Of a DNA stretch of 56,153 bases, positions 34,949 to 43,204 are shown piece after piece. Under the pieces are notes generated by a model that had not been told where the DNA came from, searched no databases, and worked only from the letters and a program-made list of their open reading frames with translations. Origin of the DNA: Chromobacterium haemolyticum (GTDB lineage Bacteria; Pseudomonadota; Gammaproteobacteria; Burkholderiales; Chromobacteriaceae). Within the stretch, counting starts at the first letter, position 1; every line of letters begins with the position of its first letter. The stretch spans positions 1 to 56,153 of the forward strand of contig NZ_MUKU01000033.1 of the NCBI RefSeq assembly GCF_002081825.1, in the 5' to 3' direction. The translations under genes and the position numbers were made by a program.

Positions 34949-35003
34949 TCTGGTTTTCGTTTTTCTTGGTATTGAATCCGCCGCGCGGATAAGGAGCACA
35001 TTC

Positions 35004-35834
35004 ATGAGCCTGCAATTGCAAGCCATCAGCCCGGCCCTGGGGGCCATCGTTTCCGGCGTCGATCTGAGCGCGCCGCTGTCCGGCGCCGAGCGCGACGCGA
35101 TCGAGGCGGCGCTGCTGCGTCACCAGGTGCTGTTCTTCGAGAACCAGCCGCTGACGCCGCGCCAGCAGCGCGACTTCGCCGCCCGTTTCGGCGATCTGCA
35201 CCTGCATCCGGTCTACCCGACGGTGGCGGAGCAGCCGGAGATCATCGTGCTGGATACCCATGTTGACAACCTGCCGGACAACGACAACTGGCATACCGAT
35301 GTCACCTTCATCGCCACCCCGCCGTTGGGCGCGGTGCTGGCGGCGCGGCAGCTGCCGGACGTGGGCGGCGACACGCTGTGGAGCAGCAACAGCGCCGCTT
35401 ACGAAGCGCTGTCGCCGGCCTTGCGCGCGCTGCTGGACGGCCTCAGCGCCGAGCACAGCTTTATTCACTCCTTCCCGGAAAGCCGCTTCAAGGACACGCC
35501 GCAATACGCGCGCTGGCAACAGGCCAGCCGCGACCATCCGCCGGTGGTGCACCCGGTGGTGCGCACCCATCCGGTCACCGGCCGCAAGGGCCTGTTCGTC
35601 AACGAAGGCTTCACAACCCGCATCCTGGAACTGGCGCCGCGCGAGAGCGATGCCTTGCTGGCGCTGTTGTTCGCCCACGCCGCGCGGCCGGAATTCACCG
35701 TGCGCTGGCGCTGGAAGGAAAACGACCTGGCGTTCTGGGACAACCGCGTAACCCAACATTACGCGGTGGCGGATTACCTGCCGCAGCGGCGAGTGATGCA
35801 CCGCGCCACTATCCTGGGCGACCGGCCGCGTTGA
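35004..35834 (+). CDS. tauD: Taurine dioxygenase TauD
   Basis: A 276-residue Fe(II)/2-oxoglutarate dioxygenase that hydroxylates taurine, releasing sulfite and aminoacetaldehyde. The iron ligands are His and Asp in NWHTDVTF (about 97-102) and a distal His near TQHYAV/MHRATI (about 249-264); the 2-oxoglutarate-binding Arg is in MHRATI. Length equals the family's usual 280. AAGGAG precedes the ATG. It is the last gene of tauABCD and is followed by a strong terminator. Confidence 0.92.
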   Translation: MSLQLQAISPALGAIVSGVDLSAPLSGAERDAIEAALLRHQVLFFENQPLTPRQQRDFAARFGDLHLHPVYPTVAEQPEIIVLDTHVDNLPDNDNWHTDVTFIATPPLGAVLAARQLPDVGGDTLWSSNSAAYEALSPALRALLDGLSAEHSFIHSFPESRFKDTPQYARWQQASRDHPPVVHPVVRTHPVTGRKGLFVNEGFTTRILELAPRESDALLALLFAHAARPEFTVRWRWKENDLAFWDNRVTQHYAVADYLPQRRVMHRATILGDRPR

Positions 35835-35860
35835 GCGCGGCGGAATGAGCGGGAAAAGGA

Positions 35861-35883
35861 AACCCGGCATTGCCGGGTTTTTT
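35861..35883 (+). terminator. Rho-independent terminator of tauABCD
   Basis: A stem AACCCGGCA/TGCCGGGTT (35861-35869 with 35871-35879) runs into a six-T tract. It lies 26 bases after the tauD stop. Confidence 0.9.
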
Positions 35884-36022
35884 ACGGGGTCGTACAGCGT
35901 ATATCTTCAAATGAAATGATATTGGCATCTTAATTTAACGATTTTCGGGTAATATCCGTTCGCCATAAAAACGGCGGGCGGCGCGCCCGTCTCGGCATAT
36001 CACAATCACAAGAGAAACCGTC

Positions 36023-36850
36023 ATGAAGAAATTTACGCTCGCCCTGTTATTGTCCGCCGCCTTCGCGCTGCCCAGCGCTCAAGCGGTGGCCTGGGGTCAG
36101 GAAGGCCACCGCATCACCGGTTACATCGCCCAGCAATTGCTGAGCCCTCAAGCCAAGGCCGCGGTCAATCAATTGATCCCCAACGCGGACTTCGCCCAGC
36201 TGGCCTTGTACATGGACCAGCACAAGCAGGAATTGAAACAGCAGCTGCCGGGCTCGGATCAATGGCATTACAACGACGAACCGGTGTGCGACGGCGTGGA
36301 AGAGGACGATTGTCCCAGCGGCAACTGCGCGTCCAATCAGATCGGGCGCTACAGCAAGGTGCTGGCCGACAAAACCGCGAGCAAGTCCGCCCGCGCCCAG
36401 GCGCTGACCTTCTTGCTGCACATGATCGGCGACATCCACCAGCCGCTGCACGCGGCCGACAACCACGACCGCGGCGGCAACGACGTCCGCGTGCGCCTGG
36501 CCGGCAGCAGCAAGGTCAGCAATTTGCATTCGGTGTGGGACACCGCGTTGGTGCAGCAGGCGCTGAACGGCGCCAACGAGCAGAGCTGGGCGGCGCAGGA
36601 CCTCAAGTACTACGCGCGCAATATCGCCGGTTGGCAGAGCGGGCAGGTCAATGACTGGATCAAGGAATCCAACCAGTACGCGCGCAGCGAAGTGTACGGC
36701 CCGCTGTCCAACTTCAGCTGTGGCAGCGCGCCCAGCGACGTGGCCTATCTGGACCGCACCTACCAGACAGCCGGCGCTCAGCTGGTCAAACAGCAGTTGG
36801 CCAAGGCCGGCGCGCGCATCGCCATGGTGATCAACCAGGCGCTGCAGTAA
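36023..36850 (+). CDS. Secreted S1/P1-family nuclease
   Basis: A 275-residue zinc-dependent single-strand nuclease. The signal peptide ends at AQAVA, leaving a mature N-terminal Trp (WGQEGH), which in S1/P1 nucleases is itself a zinc ligand. Further ligands are visible: HYND (about 82), HMIGDIHQPLH (about 133-143) and HDRGGND (about 148-154). Residues LHSVWDTALV also fit the family. It would degrade extracellular RNA and DNA, probably for phosphate and nucleoside scavenging. It is a single gene with its own leader between two terminator-like structures. Confidence 0.9.
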   Translation: MKKFTLALLLSAAFALPSAQAVAWGQEGHRITGYIAQQLLSPQAKAAVNQLIPNADFAQLALYMDQHKQELKQQLPGSDQWHYNDEPVCDGVEEDDCPSGNCASNQIGRYSKVLADKTASKSARAQALTFLLHMIGDIHQPLHAADNHDRGGNDVRVRLAGSSKVSNLHSVWDTALVQQALNGANEQSWAAQDLKYYARNIAGWQSGQVNDWIKESNQYARSEVYGPLSNFSCGSAPSDVAYLDRTYQTAGAQLVKQQLAKAGARIAMVINQALQ

Positions 36851-36870
36851 AACGGCGCGTCCGCGCTAGA

Positions 36871-36901
36871 ATGGCGGCTCCGTCGTCACCGGAGCCGCCA
36901 T
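36871..36901 (+). promoter_or_regulatory. Perfect hairpin covering the ribosome site and start codon of the AAA ATPase gene
   Basis: ATGGCGGCTCCG (36871-36882) pairs perfectly with CGGAGCCGCCAT (36890-36901) around a 7-base loop. The 3' arm contains the only Shine-Dalgarno-like GGAG (36891-36894) and the first two bases of the ATG at 36900. It could silence translation of the ATPase, or serve as a T-less terminator for the nuclease gene. Confidence 0.6.
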
Positions 36902-37997
36902 GTCCATTCACGAGCTCAGCCTCAAGGGTTTCCGTTCCATCCGTCAGCTGCGGCTGGAGCTGGAGCCGCTCAACGTCGTCGTCGGGCCCAACGGCTGCGG
37001 CAAATCCAACCTCTACAAAGCGGTGCGCCTGCTGCACGAGGCCGCCTGCGGCCGCCTGTCCGCTGCGCTGGCGGAAGAAGGCGGCATCCAGAAGGCGATG
37101 TGGGCCGGCGGCCTGCGCCGCGGGGACCGCAAGGGCGAGCCCAAGCGCATGGCGCTGGCGGCGCGGCTGGCCGATTACGACTACGAATTGCAGCTGGGCT
37201 ACCCCGAACCCAGCCGCAGCCTGTTCTCGCTGGACCCATTGGTGAAGGAGGAGACGTTGTGGCTGGCCGGCCAGGGCCGCCGCCCATCGGCCCAGGTGTT
37301 GGAGCGGCGCAATCAGAGCGCCTTTCTCACCAGCGTGGACGGGGTCAGGACCACCTATCCATTGGGCCTGCAGGCTGAGGAGTCGGTGTTCGGCCAGTTG
37401 TCGGAACCGCATCTCTATCCCGAGGTGTCGCAAGTGCGGGAGACGCTGCGGCGCTGGCGTTTCTACCATGAGTTCGCGGTGTGGCCCGGCTCGCCGCCGC
37501 GCGCGCCGCAAGTGGGCATCCGCTCGCCGGTGCTGGCGCACGACGGCGGCAACCTGGCGGCCGCCTTCCAGACCATCGTGGAGATCGGCGATGTCGAGCT
37601 GCTGCGCAGCGTGCTGGCCGACGCGTTTCCGGACAGTGGCTTTCAGGTGGAAGCGCTGCATGGTCGTTTCCAGATGCTGATGCAGCGCGACGGCATTCTA
37701 CGGCCGCTGGAGGCGGCCGAATTGTCCGACGGCACCTTGCGTTTCCTATGCCTGGCGGTGGCCTTGCTCAGCCCGCGTCCGCCGGCTTTCATGGCCTTGA
37801 ACGAGCCGGAAAACAGCCTGCACCCGGACTTGCTGCCGGCCTTGGCGCGGCTGATCGCCGAGGCCGGCCGCCACAGCCAGCTGTGGGTGACCAGCCATTC
37901 GCCGCGCTTGGCGGAGCTGATCGCGCTCCACCGGCCGCTGCGTCGTTTCACGCTGACGCAGCGCGATGGCGAGACGGTGCTGGCGGATGAGGATTGA
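36900..37997 (+). CDS. AAA-family ATPase (RecF/OLD-like, no TOPRIM)
   Basis: A 365-residue SMC/RecF-type ATPase. ELSLKGFRSIRQLRLEL and Walker A GPNGCGKSN (about 28-36) begin it. A signature-like ELSDGTLRFLCLAVALL (about 275-291) precedes Walker B FMALNEPENSLHP and the H-loop WVTSHSPRLAE. The domain matches AAA_21-type proteins; there is no TOPRIM nuclease domain and no partner gene, unlike Gabija or retron ATPases. The role is unknown. Its start codon is buried in a 12-bp hairpin, and a bidirectional terminator follows. Confidence 0.75.
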   Translation: MSIHELSLKGFRSIRQLRLELEPLNVVVGPNGCGKSNLYKAVRLLHEAACGRLSAALAEEGGIQKAMWAGGLRRGDRKGEPKRMALAARLADYDYELQLGYPEPSRSLFSLDPLVKEETLWLAGQGRRPSAQVLERRNQSAFLTSVDGVRTTYPLGLQAEESVFGQLSEPHLYPEVSQVRETLRRWRFYHEFAVWPGSPPRAPQVGIRSPVLAHDGGNLAAAFQTIVEIGDVELLRSVLADAFPDSGFQVEALHGRFQMLMQRDGILRPLEAAELSDGTLRFLCLAVALLSPRPPAFMALNEPENSLHPDLLPALARLIAEAGRHSQLWVTSHSPRLAELIALHRPLRRFTLTQRDGETVLADED

Positions 37998-38035
37998 GTT
38001 GGGGTTGAGGTGTGTTTCAGGCTGCGCGCCGAGTG

Positions 38036-38067
38036 CAAAAAGCCCAAGCATCCGCTTGGGCTTTTTT
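38036..38067. terminator. Bidirectional terminator between ATPase and lysozyme genes
   Basis: AGCCCAAGC/GCTTGGGCT (38041-38049 with 38054-38062) is flanked by A5 on the left and T6 on the right, so it can serve both convergent genes. Confidence 0.9.
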
Positions 38068-38086
38068 CATCACTCAGACCACTCGC

Positions 38087-38521
38087 TCAGACCGGTTGCA
38101 GAAACAGCGCCTGCTCCGCCGCGCGGCGCCGGGTGAGGCCGGGCAAGACCTTGCCGCCGGCCTTGTTCCAGCGCGGAAACTGGGCGGCGGCGCCGGCGTA
38201 GTCGCGCTGATTGAGCAGGCGCAGCAGGGTGGAGTTCTGCAGCGAGCCCAGGCCCAGGTTGTAGCTGAAGCTGACCAGCGCGTCGAACTGGTTCTGGTGC
38301 AACGGCACCGCCGCCAGCCGGGTGACGCCGGTTTCGAAGCGGCTCAAATCGCGCGCCAGCAGCGCGTCGGCCTGGGCCTGGGTGATGACCAGGCCCGGCG
38401 TCACGTCCGGACCGGTGTGGCCGTAGCCTATGGTCCAGACGCCCACCGCGTCCTGGTAGGCCTTGAGGCGCAGGCCTTCGAATTGCTGGATCAATTTGAC
38501 GCCGTTGGCGCTGATATTCAT
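38087..38521 (-). CDS. Phage-type lysozyme (GH24 endolysin)
   Basis: A 144-residue muramidase. Catalytic Glu in LIQQFEGLRLKAY, then Asp and Thr in DAVGVWTIGYGHTG give the T4-lysozyme E-D-T arrangement. NQFDALVSFSYNLG and NQRDYAGAAAQFPRWNKAGG are standard GH24 blocks. The ATG at 38521 with CAGGAG 7 bases upstream is chosen; the open frame to 38644 has only low-complexity Pro/Ala residues. There is no signal peptide, as in holin-dependent endolysins, yet no phage genes adjoin. It is a solitary remnant or domesticated gene. Confidence 0.85.
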   Translation of the reverse strand: MNISANGVKLIQQFEGLRLKAYQDAVGVWTIGYGHTGPDVTPGLVITQAQADALLARDLSRFETGVTRLAAVPLHQNQFDALVSFSYNLGLGSLQNSTLLRLLNQRDYAGAAAQFPRWNKAGGKVLPGLTRRRAAEQALFLQPV

Positions 38522-38830
38522 GTCGGGCTCCTGGGAAGGGCCCCCGGCGGACGCGGAGAGACGCTCGAAAGAATCTGAGGCAGGAGGAGAAGCGGGCGGG
38601 GGCGGGACCGGCCGCGCGGAGCGGTCCGGGTGCGTCGTCCCCATTATGCTCAGGGCCCGGAAACGGGCCGAGGCGACAGGCGTCAGTGGCGGGAGAGGGG
38701 TATTTTTGCGGCTCCCCCACCCTAGGAGTGATTGCTCGTTATAGGCAGGGTGGGTGGAGCGTAGCGATACCCACGCGGGAATCCCATCGGGAGATGGCGT
38801 CGCGGAACGCAGCGCACTTTGACGCGGTTT
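38522..38830. other. Intergenic interval with a GGGTGGGTGGAGC repeat unit
   Basis: No gene is seen. At 38749-38777 lies one unit of a short repeat (AGGGTGGGTGGAGCGTAGCG, then ATACCCACG) that also occurs twice, in opposite directions, at 41739-41819. The rest is unremarkable GC-rich sequence upstream of the lysozyme gene and downstream of the methyltransferase gene. Confidence 0.6.
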
Positions 38831-39652
38831 TTAGTATACGAAGCGCTCGCGCAGGTCTTCCAGGTTCAGCTCTTTCAGAATCGCCTCCTGGCGTTCGCGC
38901 GCGCTGTTTTTGCGCTGGCCGGTGTACTTGGCGATGATCAACTCGTTCTTCATCGAGTGCTCCCAGCCCACCAGCTCGGTGACGGTGAGCTGATAGCCGC
39001 GCGCTTCCAGCTGCAGGCAGCGCAGCACATTGGTCAGATGGCTGCCGAACTCGCGGGTGTGGATGGGGTGGCGCCACATCTCGGACAGCGGAGTCATGCC
39101 GAAGCTCTGGTTTTTCTTCTGGCGCAGCACGCCGGCCACTTCCGCCTGGCAGCAGGGCACCAGCACGATGTAGCGCGCGTTCTTGGCCAGCGCGAAGCGG
39201 ATGGCGTCGTCGGTGGCGGTGTTGCAGGCGTGCAGCGCGGTGATGATGTCCACCTGCTCCGGCAATTGCTCCGAGGTGATCGACTGCTCCACGCTCAGGT
39301 TCAAAAAGCCCATGCGTTCGAAGCCGAGGCGAGCGGCCAGCTCTTGCGAGCGGCTGACCAGTTCCGGCCGGGTTTCGATGCCGTAGACGCTGCCGGCGGC
39401 CTTGTCCTTCAGGAACAGGTCGTAAAGGATGAAGCCCAGATAGGATTTGCCGGCGCCGTGGTCGGCCAGGCTCATCTCGCCTTTTTCCGCCAGCACGTCG
39501 GCCATTAGCGGCTCGATGAACTGGTACAGGTGGTAAACCTGTTTCAGCTTGCGGCGGGTGTCCTGGTTGATCTTGCCGTCGCGGGTCAGGATGTGCAGCT
39601 CTTTGAGCAGTTCCAGCGATTGCTGCGGTTTGATCTCGGGAATCAGGCTCAT
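38831..39652 (-). CDS. SAM-dependent methyltransferase (Methyltransf_32-like)
   Basis: A 273-residue protein with a Rossmann methyltransferase core: the SAM-binding loop LADHGAGKSYLGFIL (about 62-76), the acidic residue after beta-2 in YGIETRPELV, and ALHACNTATDDAIRFAL (about 139-155), followed by LVPCCQAEV (about 163-171). The ALHAC and PCC blocks are typical of the family that includes eukaryotic METTL25/GSTCD-like proteins, suggesting an RNA or protein substrate. CAGGAGG precedes the ATG. It stands alone on the minus strand; a MITE copy lies upstream. Confidence 0.75.
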   Translation of the reverse strand: MSLIPEIKPQQSLELLKELHILTRDGKINQDTRRKLKQVYHLYQFIEPLMADVLAEKGEMSLADHGAGKSYLGFILYDLFLKDKAAGSVYGIETRPELVSRSQELAARLGFERMGFLNLSVEQSITSEQLPEQVDIITALHACNTATDDAIRFALAKNARYIVLVPCCQAEVAGVLRQKKNQSFGMTPLSEMWRHPIHTREFGSHLTNVLRCLQLEARGYQLTVTELVGWEHSMKNELIIAKYTGQRKNSARERQEAILKELNLEDLRERFVY

Positions 39653-39776
39653 GGCGGCCTCCTGCGAAAAACGAATCGCCGGATTTTAGTCCAATTCGCG
39701 GCGGCGCGCTTGGGAGCTGGTTTCAATGCTCCTGTCTAACTGTCCCGCCGAAGCGCGGCGGACATTCTCAGGCGTA

Positions 39777-39916
39777 GAGCCTGTTCAAAGTCTCGCGAGC
39801 TAAGGCGAGACAAGGCGAAAACGGCTGAGAAAGCGGAATGTACGCGTGGTACATGAGCATTTCGAAGGTGTTTTCAACGCCGTATCGCCGACGCGCAGCA
39901 GACTATGAACAGGTTC
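39777..39916 (+). repeat. Dispersed MITE-like inverted-repeat element, copy 3
   Basis: A 140-bp copy: tips GAGCCTGTTCA and TGAACAGGTTC, left arm GCGAGACAAGGCGAAAAC, a central TGTAC/GTACA dyad, and right half GTATCGCCGACGCGCAGCAG. The right flank TCA (39917-39919) is the complement of the TGA stop of the hydrolase gene. The left flank is GTA. Confidence 0.8.
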
Positions 39917-40849
39917 TCAGCCTGTACTGACCGGCTGCACGCTAATCCGCTCCAACCAGCGCAGCATGTCCTGCTCCACTTCCACGCGGTTGGTTTCGTT
40001 CAGCATTTCGTGGCGGCCACCGGGGTAGACCGTGGTTTGCACGTCCAGCAGGCCGGCTTCGCGGTAGCGGATTTCCAGCTGGCCCAGGCCCAGCTTGCCC
40101 AGGCTGACCGGGTCGCGGCTGCCGGCCAGCAGCCAGACCGGACAGCGGCGCGGCAGGCTGTCGCCGCTTGCCTCGCCGCGTTCCATGGCGATGATGCCGC
40201 CGAACAAATCTATCCACAGGCCGGGGCAGGGGTCGAAGCCGCATAGCGGGTCCGCCAGGTATTTGTCCACTTCCGCCGGGTCGCGGCTCAGCCAATCCAT
40301 GCCGGTGCGGGCGGGCAGGAAGCCCAGGTTGAAGCTGCCGAAGATCAGCCGCGCCAGCAGCCGGCTGGGGCGCTCCGGGCTGCCGAAGCGGGCCGCCAGC
40401 CGTGCCAGGCCGCGCAGCAGCCAGGCCAGCGGCCGCTGGCGGTAGCCGGTGGCGGACAGGATCAGGCCGGACAGCGCCGCGCCGTGGCGCAGGAAATAGG
40501 CGCGGGCGATGAAAGAGCCCATGCTGTGGCCGAACAGCGCCACCGGCAGGCCGGGATGGTGTTCCGCGGCGTGGCGGCGCAGGGTGTCCACGTCGGCCAC
40601 TACCTTGTCCCAGCCATTCTCGGTGGCGAAATGGCCGCGCAAGCGCGGCGCGGCGCCGTGGCCGCGGTGGTCGTGGGCGTAGACCGCGTAGCCGGCGGCG
40701 GTCAGCGTTTGGGCGAAGCGGTGGTAGCGCACCGCGTATTCGCTCATGCCGTGGGAGATCAGCACCACGGCGCGCGGCGCGCCGTCCGGCAGCCAGCAGG
40801 CGGCGTGCAGGGTTTCCCCGTCGTCGGCGTTCAGGTGGAAGGTTTGCAT
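39917..40849 (-). CDS. Alpha/beta hydrolase, lysophospholipase/monoacylglycerol lipase type
   Basis: A 310-residue serine hydrolase. The oxyanion region is VLISHGMSEYAVRYHRFA (about 28-45), the nucleophile elbow GHSMGSFIARAY (about 110), the acid Asp is in AGSRDPVS and the His in GGRHEMLNE (about 280). HDHRGHG and the blocks after it are typical of the PldB/monoglyceride lipase group (Hydrolase_4). The ATG at 40849 begins at the conserved domain; the frame extends to 40921 without added homology. There is no signal peptide. The stop codon is the TGA adjoining MITE copy 3. Confidence 0.85.
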   Translation of the reverse strand: MQTFHLNADDGETLHAACWLPDGAPRAVVLISHGMSEYAVRYHRFAQTLTAAGYAVYAHDHRGHGAAPRLRGHFATENGWDKVVADVDTLRRHAAEHHPGLPVALFGHSMGSFIARAYFLRHGAALSGLILSATGYRQRPLAWLLRGLARLAARFGSPERPSRLLARLIFGSFNLGFLPARTGMDWLSRDPAEVDKYLADPLCGFDPCPGLWIDLFGGIIAMERGEASGDSLPRRCPVWLLAGSRDPVSLGKLGLGQLEIRYREAGLLDVQTTVYPGGRHEMLNETNRVEVEQDMLRWLERISVQPVSTG

Positions 40850-41286
40850 GGCGGTGAGCCCTTTTATGGCCTGTTTCGACCGCGTCGCGGCATCAGGGTT
40901 GCGGCGCGGCGGCGGTTTCACAGCAGAACATGGCGCGACGATGCTGGCAAGCGCTATCCAAATGTCCTGGCGCGGGTGCCGTCATCGGGATGGGGTGCCG
41001 GTTTTCCGAAACGCGCCCGGGCCCTCCGCGCTTGACCAGGCCCGGCGGGGTGGGCAACATGGGCCGCGTGCCGTTTCATACAGCGCGGCATCAGGAATGG
41101 AAGCCTGAATTGAGTCGGGGGACTTATCATCCCAATGCCACGCTATAGCTGCGCCCATCAGGGCAGGTTATGGCAGGGAGGCCTTTGGCCTGCTGGCTCC
41201 GACTCGCCTGTCTTCCAACCCTGCCATATGCCTGCCCATCTTGATTGGAAGCGGGGTGGCAGGCTCATTTTGGATCGGAGCCCGTC
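40850..41286 (+). other. Intergenic interval with a long structured leader
   Basis: The first 300 bases hold nothing I can name. From 41161 to 41237 there is a strong fold before the next gene: GGGCAGG (41161-41167) pairs with CCTGCCC (41231-41237), ATGGCAGGG (41170-41178) pairs with CCCTGCCAT (41219-41227), and an inner hairpin AGGCC-TTT-GGCCT lies at 41179-41191. The inner 27 bases (41192-41218) are unpaired by eye. No known riboswitch class is recognised. Confidence 0.55.
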
Positions 41287-41658
41287 ATGCCTCTATTGTC
41301 AGTTCTGTCCCTGCTTTCCAAACCGCCTCCGTCCAAGGAGGCCGCTCAATCTCCAGCCGCTCTCCCTGCGGCCAGCCGTCTGATCAAGACCGTCAAACAT
41401 CTGCAAGGTCTGCGTTCGGAAAATACCGTGCTTTCCGCCATCGATCCCGTTCTGATTCATTTAGCCCGTTGCTGCGAGCATTACGACGATATCGCCGAAG
41501 AGCTGCGTCAATGCAATGAGGCCTTGGGCGCGGTGCTGTTGATGCTGCGTCACACCGAAAACGCGCAAGTGCGCGGCAAGGCGCTGTGGGCCTTGCTGGA
41601 GCCTTTGCAGCAGCGTTTGCAGGGGGCGATGGAGAGGCTGGAGACGGTGACGTCTTAG
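41287..41658 (+). CDS. Small unknown protein, helical
   Basis: A 123-residue protein with a Pro/Ala-rich N-terminus (about 10-30) and a predicted all-helical remainder containing LARCCEHYDDIAEELRQCNEALGAVLLML and an amphipathic C-terminus. It somewhat recalls the Ralstonia/Chromobacterium DUF1484-type proteins, but I cannot confirm this. The ATG at 41287 has GGAG about 7 bases upstream. It follows the structured leader at 41161-41237. The TAG stop overlaps the first base of a MITE-like element, so the natural C-terminus may have been altered by the insertion. Confidence 0.55.
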   Translation: MPLLSVLSLLSKPPPSKEAAQSPAALPAASRLIKTVKHLQGLRSENTVLSAIDPVLIHLARCCEHYDDIAEELRQCNEALGAVLLMLRHTENAQVRGKALWALLEPLQQRLQGAMERLETVTS

Positions 41659-41913
41659 AACGTGTTTACGATCCGTTGCGTGTTGCGAGCAAGGCCTTGT
41701 TTCGCTTTGGTTGGCGTGATCCTCAACCGCGGGTGCTGGTGGGTATCGCCTGCGGCTCCACCCACCCTACGTGTGGTCGTTGGCCAGGGGTAGGGTGGGT
41801 GGAGCGCAGCGATACCCACGCGGCGGTCTTGGAGAGGCTTGGGGCGCTTCGGATAGGCGGTTTCCTGTGCGGCAAGCCAGGGTCAAAACACTGAAAAGGT
41901 CGTGAACAGGCTT
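41658..41913 (+). repeat. Long MITE-like element with a nested inverted repeat
   Basis: The tips are GAACGTGTTTACGATCC on the left and CGTGAACAGGCTT on the right, flanked by TTA on both sides (41655-41657 and 41914-41916), a clean TNA duplication. Inside, 41739-41770 and 41790-41819 form a 30-base inverted repeat of the GGGTGGGTGGAGC unit with a 19-base loop. It is a mosaic of two repeat families. Confidence 0.6.
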
Positions 41914-41916
41914 TTA

Positions 41917-41974
41917 GCATCGGTACTCGTCGCACCGTGTGTCTACTGATGCGCAGCAGATGGTGGACAGGCGC
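41917..41974 (+). repeat. Degenerate right half of the MITE-like element
   Basis: TGATGCGCAGCAGATGGTGG followed by ACAGGCGC matches the right end of the 140-bp family with several changes. Its flank TCA (41975-41977) is the complement of the TGA stop of the GNAT gene. Confidence 0.5.
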
Positions 41975-42556
41975 TCAGGCCAGCATGTGTTCCGGGTCGA
42001 AGTCCGGATTGAGCCGCGAGCTCAGCACGTGGTCGCGCCAGGCGCCGTTCAGATAGAGGTAGTTCTTGGCGTGGCCTTCGATCTCGAAACCCAGCCGCTT
42101 GAGCAGGCCGGCGCTGCGCAGATTGTGCGGCTGGTAGTTGGCCTGGACCCGGTGCAGCTTGAGGGTGTCGAAGGCGCAGCGTATCACCGCTTCCAGCGCT
42201 TCGCGCATCAGGCCCTGGCCCTGGCAGTGCTGGTCCAGCCCATAGCCCAGATGACAGGACTGGAAGGCGCCGCGGCTGACATTGCTGAGGCCGACGCTGC
42301 CTATCACCCGTTCCGGCTCGGCGTGCAGTGCCAGCAGGAAGCGGCCGCCACGGCCTTCTTCCCAGTCGCGGGCGCGCTGGCGCAGCTGCATGGTCCAGTA
42401 CAGCTCGGTGTAAAACATGTCGCCGGGCTTGGGGTCCCAGGGTTCGAAGTGCAGGCGGTTGTGGACGTGGAAGTCCAGCATCGCGCGCGCCAGCGCGGGC
42501 TGCGCCGGCAACAGCAGCAAGCGCGGCGTGCTGAGGGTGGGCTGGGCGATGGGCAT
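41975..42556 (-). CDS. GNAT N-acetyltransferase, RimJ/RimL type
   Basis: A 193-residue acetyltransferase. TPRLLLLPAQPALARAM opens the fold; IGSVGLSNVSRGAFQSCHLGY and the acetyl-CoA loop QGQGLMREALEAVIRCAF (about 115-132) follow, with NLRSAGLLKRLGF near the end. This is the RimJ group, acetylating N-termini of ribosomal or other proteins or small molecules. The ATG at 42556 is used; the frame runs further upstream but only as a shadow of the isochorismatase gene. The stop coincides with the MITE-remnant boundary. Confidence 0.83.
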   Translation of the reverse strand: MPIAQPTLSTPRLLLLPAQPALARAMLDFHVHNRLHFEPWDPKPGDMFYTELYWTMQLRQRARDWEEGRGGRFLLALHAEPERVIGSVGLSNVSRGAFQSCHLGYGLDQHCQGQGLMREALEAVIRCAFDTLKLHRVQANYQPHNLRSAGLLKRLGFEIEGHAKNYLYLNGAWRDHVLSSRLNPDFDPEHMLA

Positions 42557-42566
42557 GCGGGGCGGG

Positions 42567-43112
42567 TCAGGCGCTGGCGGGAAAGGCGATCTCAGCCGCC
42601 GCGCGCAGCAGGATGGGCACGCCGAAGCTGCCCAGCTTGGGCAGAGTGGCGTTTTCATGGGCGCGGATCTGGGCGGCGCTGGCGTGGTCCTTGTCGTGGG
42701 TGGTGTGTGCGTCGCTGACCAGGATGATGGCGTAGCCGTGGGCCGCCGCGCTGCGGGTGGTGGTGTCGATGCAGAATTCGCTGGCGTAGCCTGCGATGAC
42801 CAATTGGCCGACGCCCCATTGTTGCAGCTGCTCATGCAGGCCGGTGCGCAGGAAGGAATCCGGCGTGGTCTTGCGCAGGTAGTGGTCGTCCGGCTGCGCG
42901 TCCAGGCCGCGGGCCAGCCGCCATTCTGCCGAGCCGTGGGTCAACGGCGCGCTGGCGCGTTCATGCTGAACCCAGACCACCGGCGTTCCGGCCGCGCGCG
43001 CGGCGGTGGCCAGTTGATTGAGGCGGGCGATGACGGCGTCGGCCTGGTCGGCGCGCGGTTCGTGGTCGAACATGCCGCTTTGCACGTCGATGATCAGCAG
43101 GGCGGTTTTCAT
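42567..43112 (-). CDS. Isochorismatase-family cysteine hydrolase
   Basis: A 181-residue hydrolase with Asp in ALLIIDVQSGMF (about 9), Lys in YLRKTTPDSF (about 80) and the nucleophile Cys in YASEFCIDTTTRSA (about 113), the complete D-K-C triad. The family includes nicotinamidases, ureidoacrylate hydrolases and N-carbamoylsarcosine amidases, and the substrate is not evident. AGGAAA precedes the ATG at 43112. It is 10 bases upstream of the GNAT gene, probably co-transcribed. Confidence 0.83.
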   Translation of the reverse strand: MKTALLIIDVQSGMFDHEPRADQADAVIARLNQLATAARAAGTPVVWVQHERASAPLTHGSAEWRLARGLDAQPDDHYLRKTTPDSFLRTGLHEQLQQWGVGQLVIAGYASEFCIDTTTRSAAAHGYAIILVSDAHTTHDKDHASAAQIRAHENATLPKLGSFGVPILLRAAAEIAFPASA

Positions 43113-43163
43113 CGGGGTTTCCTGTCGCGGGATTGAGTCGCCAATGTCATATGAAACGCGGCA

Positions 43164-43192
43164 AAAAGCAAGCCCCGCTAGGGCGGGGCTTG
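43164..43192 (-). terminator. Terminator for purC, displaced by a MITE
   Basis: CAAGCCCCGC/GCGGGGCTTG (43169-43178 with 43183-43192), read leftward, ends in a T5 run. The nearest upstream leftward gene is purC, whose stop is 152 bases away with MITE copy 4 in between. Confidence 0.75.
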
Positions 43193-43204
43193 GGTGGGAA
43201 CTTG

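Noticed and set aside
36900-37997. Anti-phage defence system based on the AAA ATPase
   Set aside because: There is no TOPRIM, helicase, reverse transcriptase or toxin partner on either side; the flanks are a secreted nuclease and a terminator. A solitary ATPase is not enough.
38087-38521. Prophage remnant around the lysozyme gene
   Set aside because: No holin, tail, capsid, integrase or att repeats were seen nearby. It is kept as a solitary endolysin-type gene.
41161-41237. Cobalamin, 6S or SRP RNA
   Set aside because: The conserved boxes of these RNAs could not be found; only the fold is supported.
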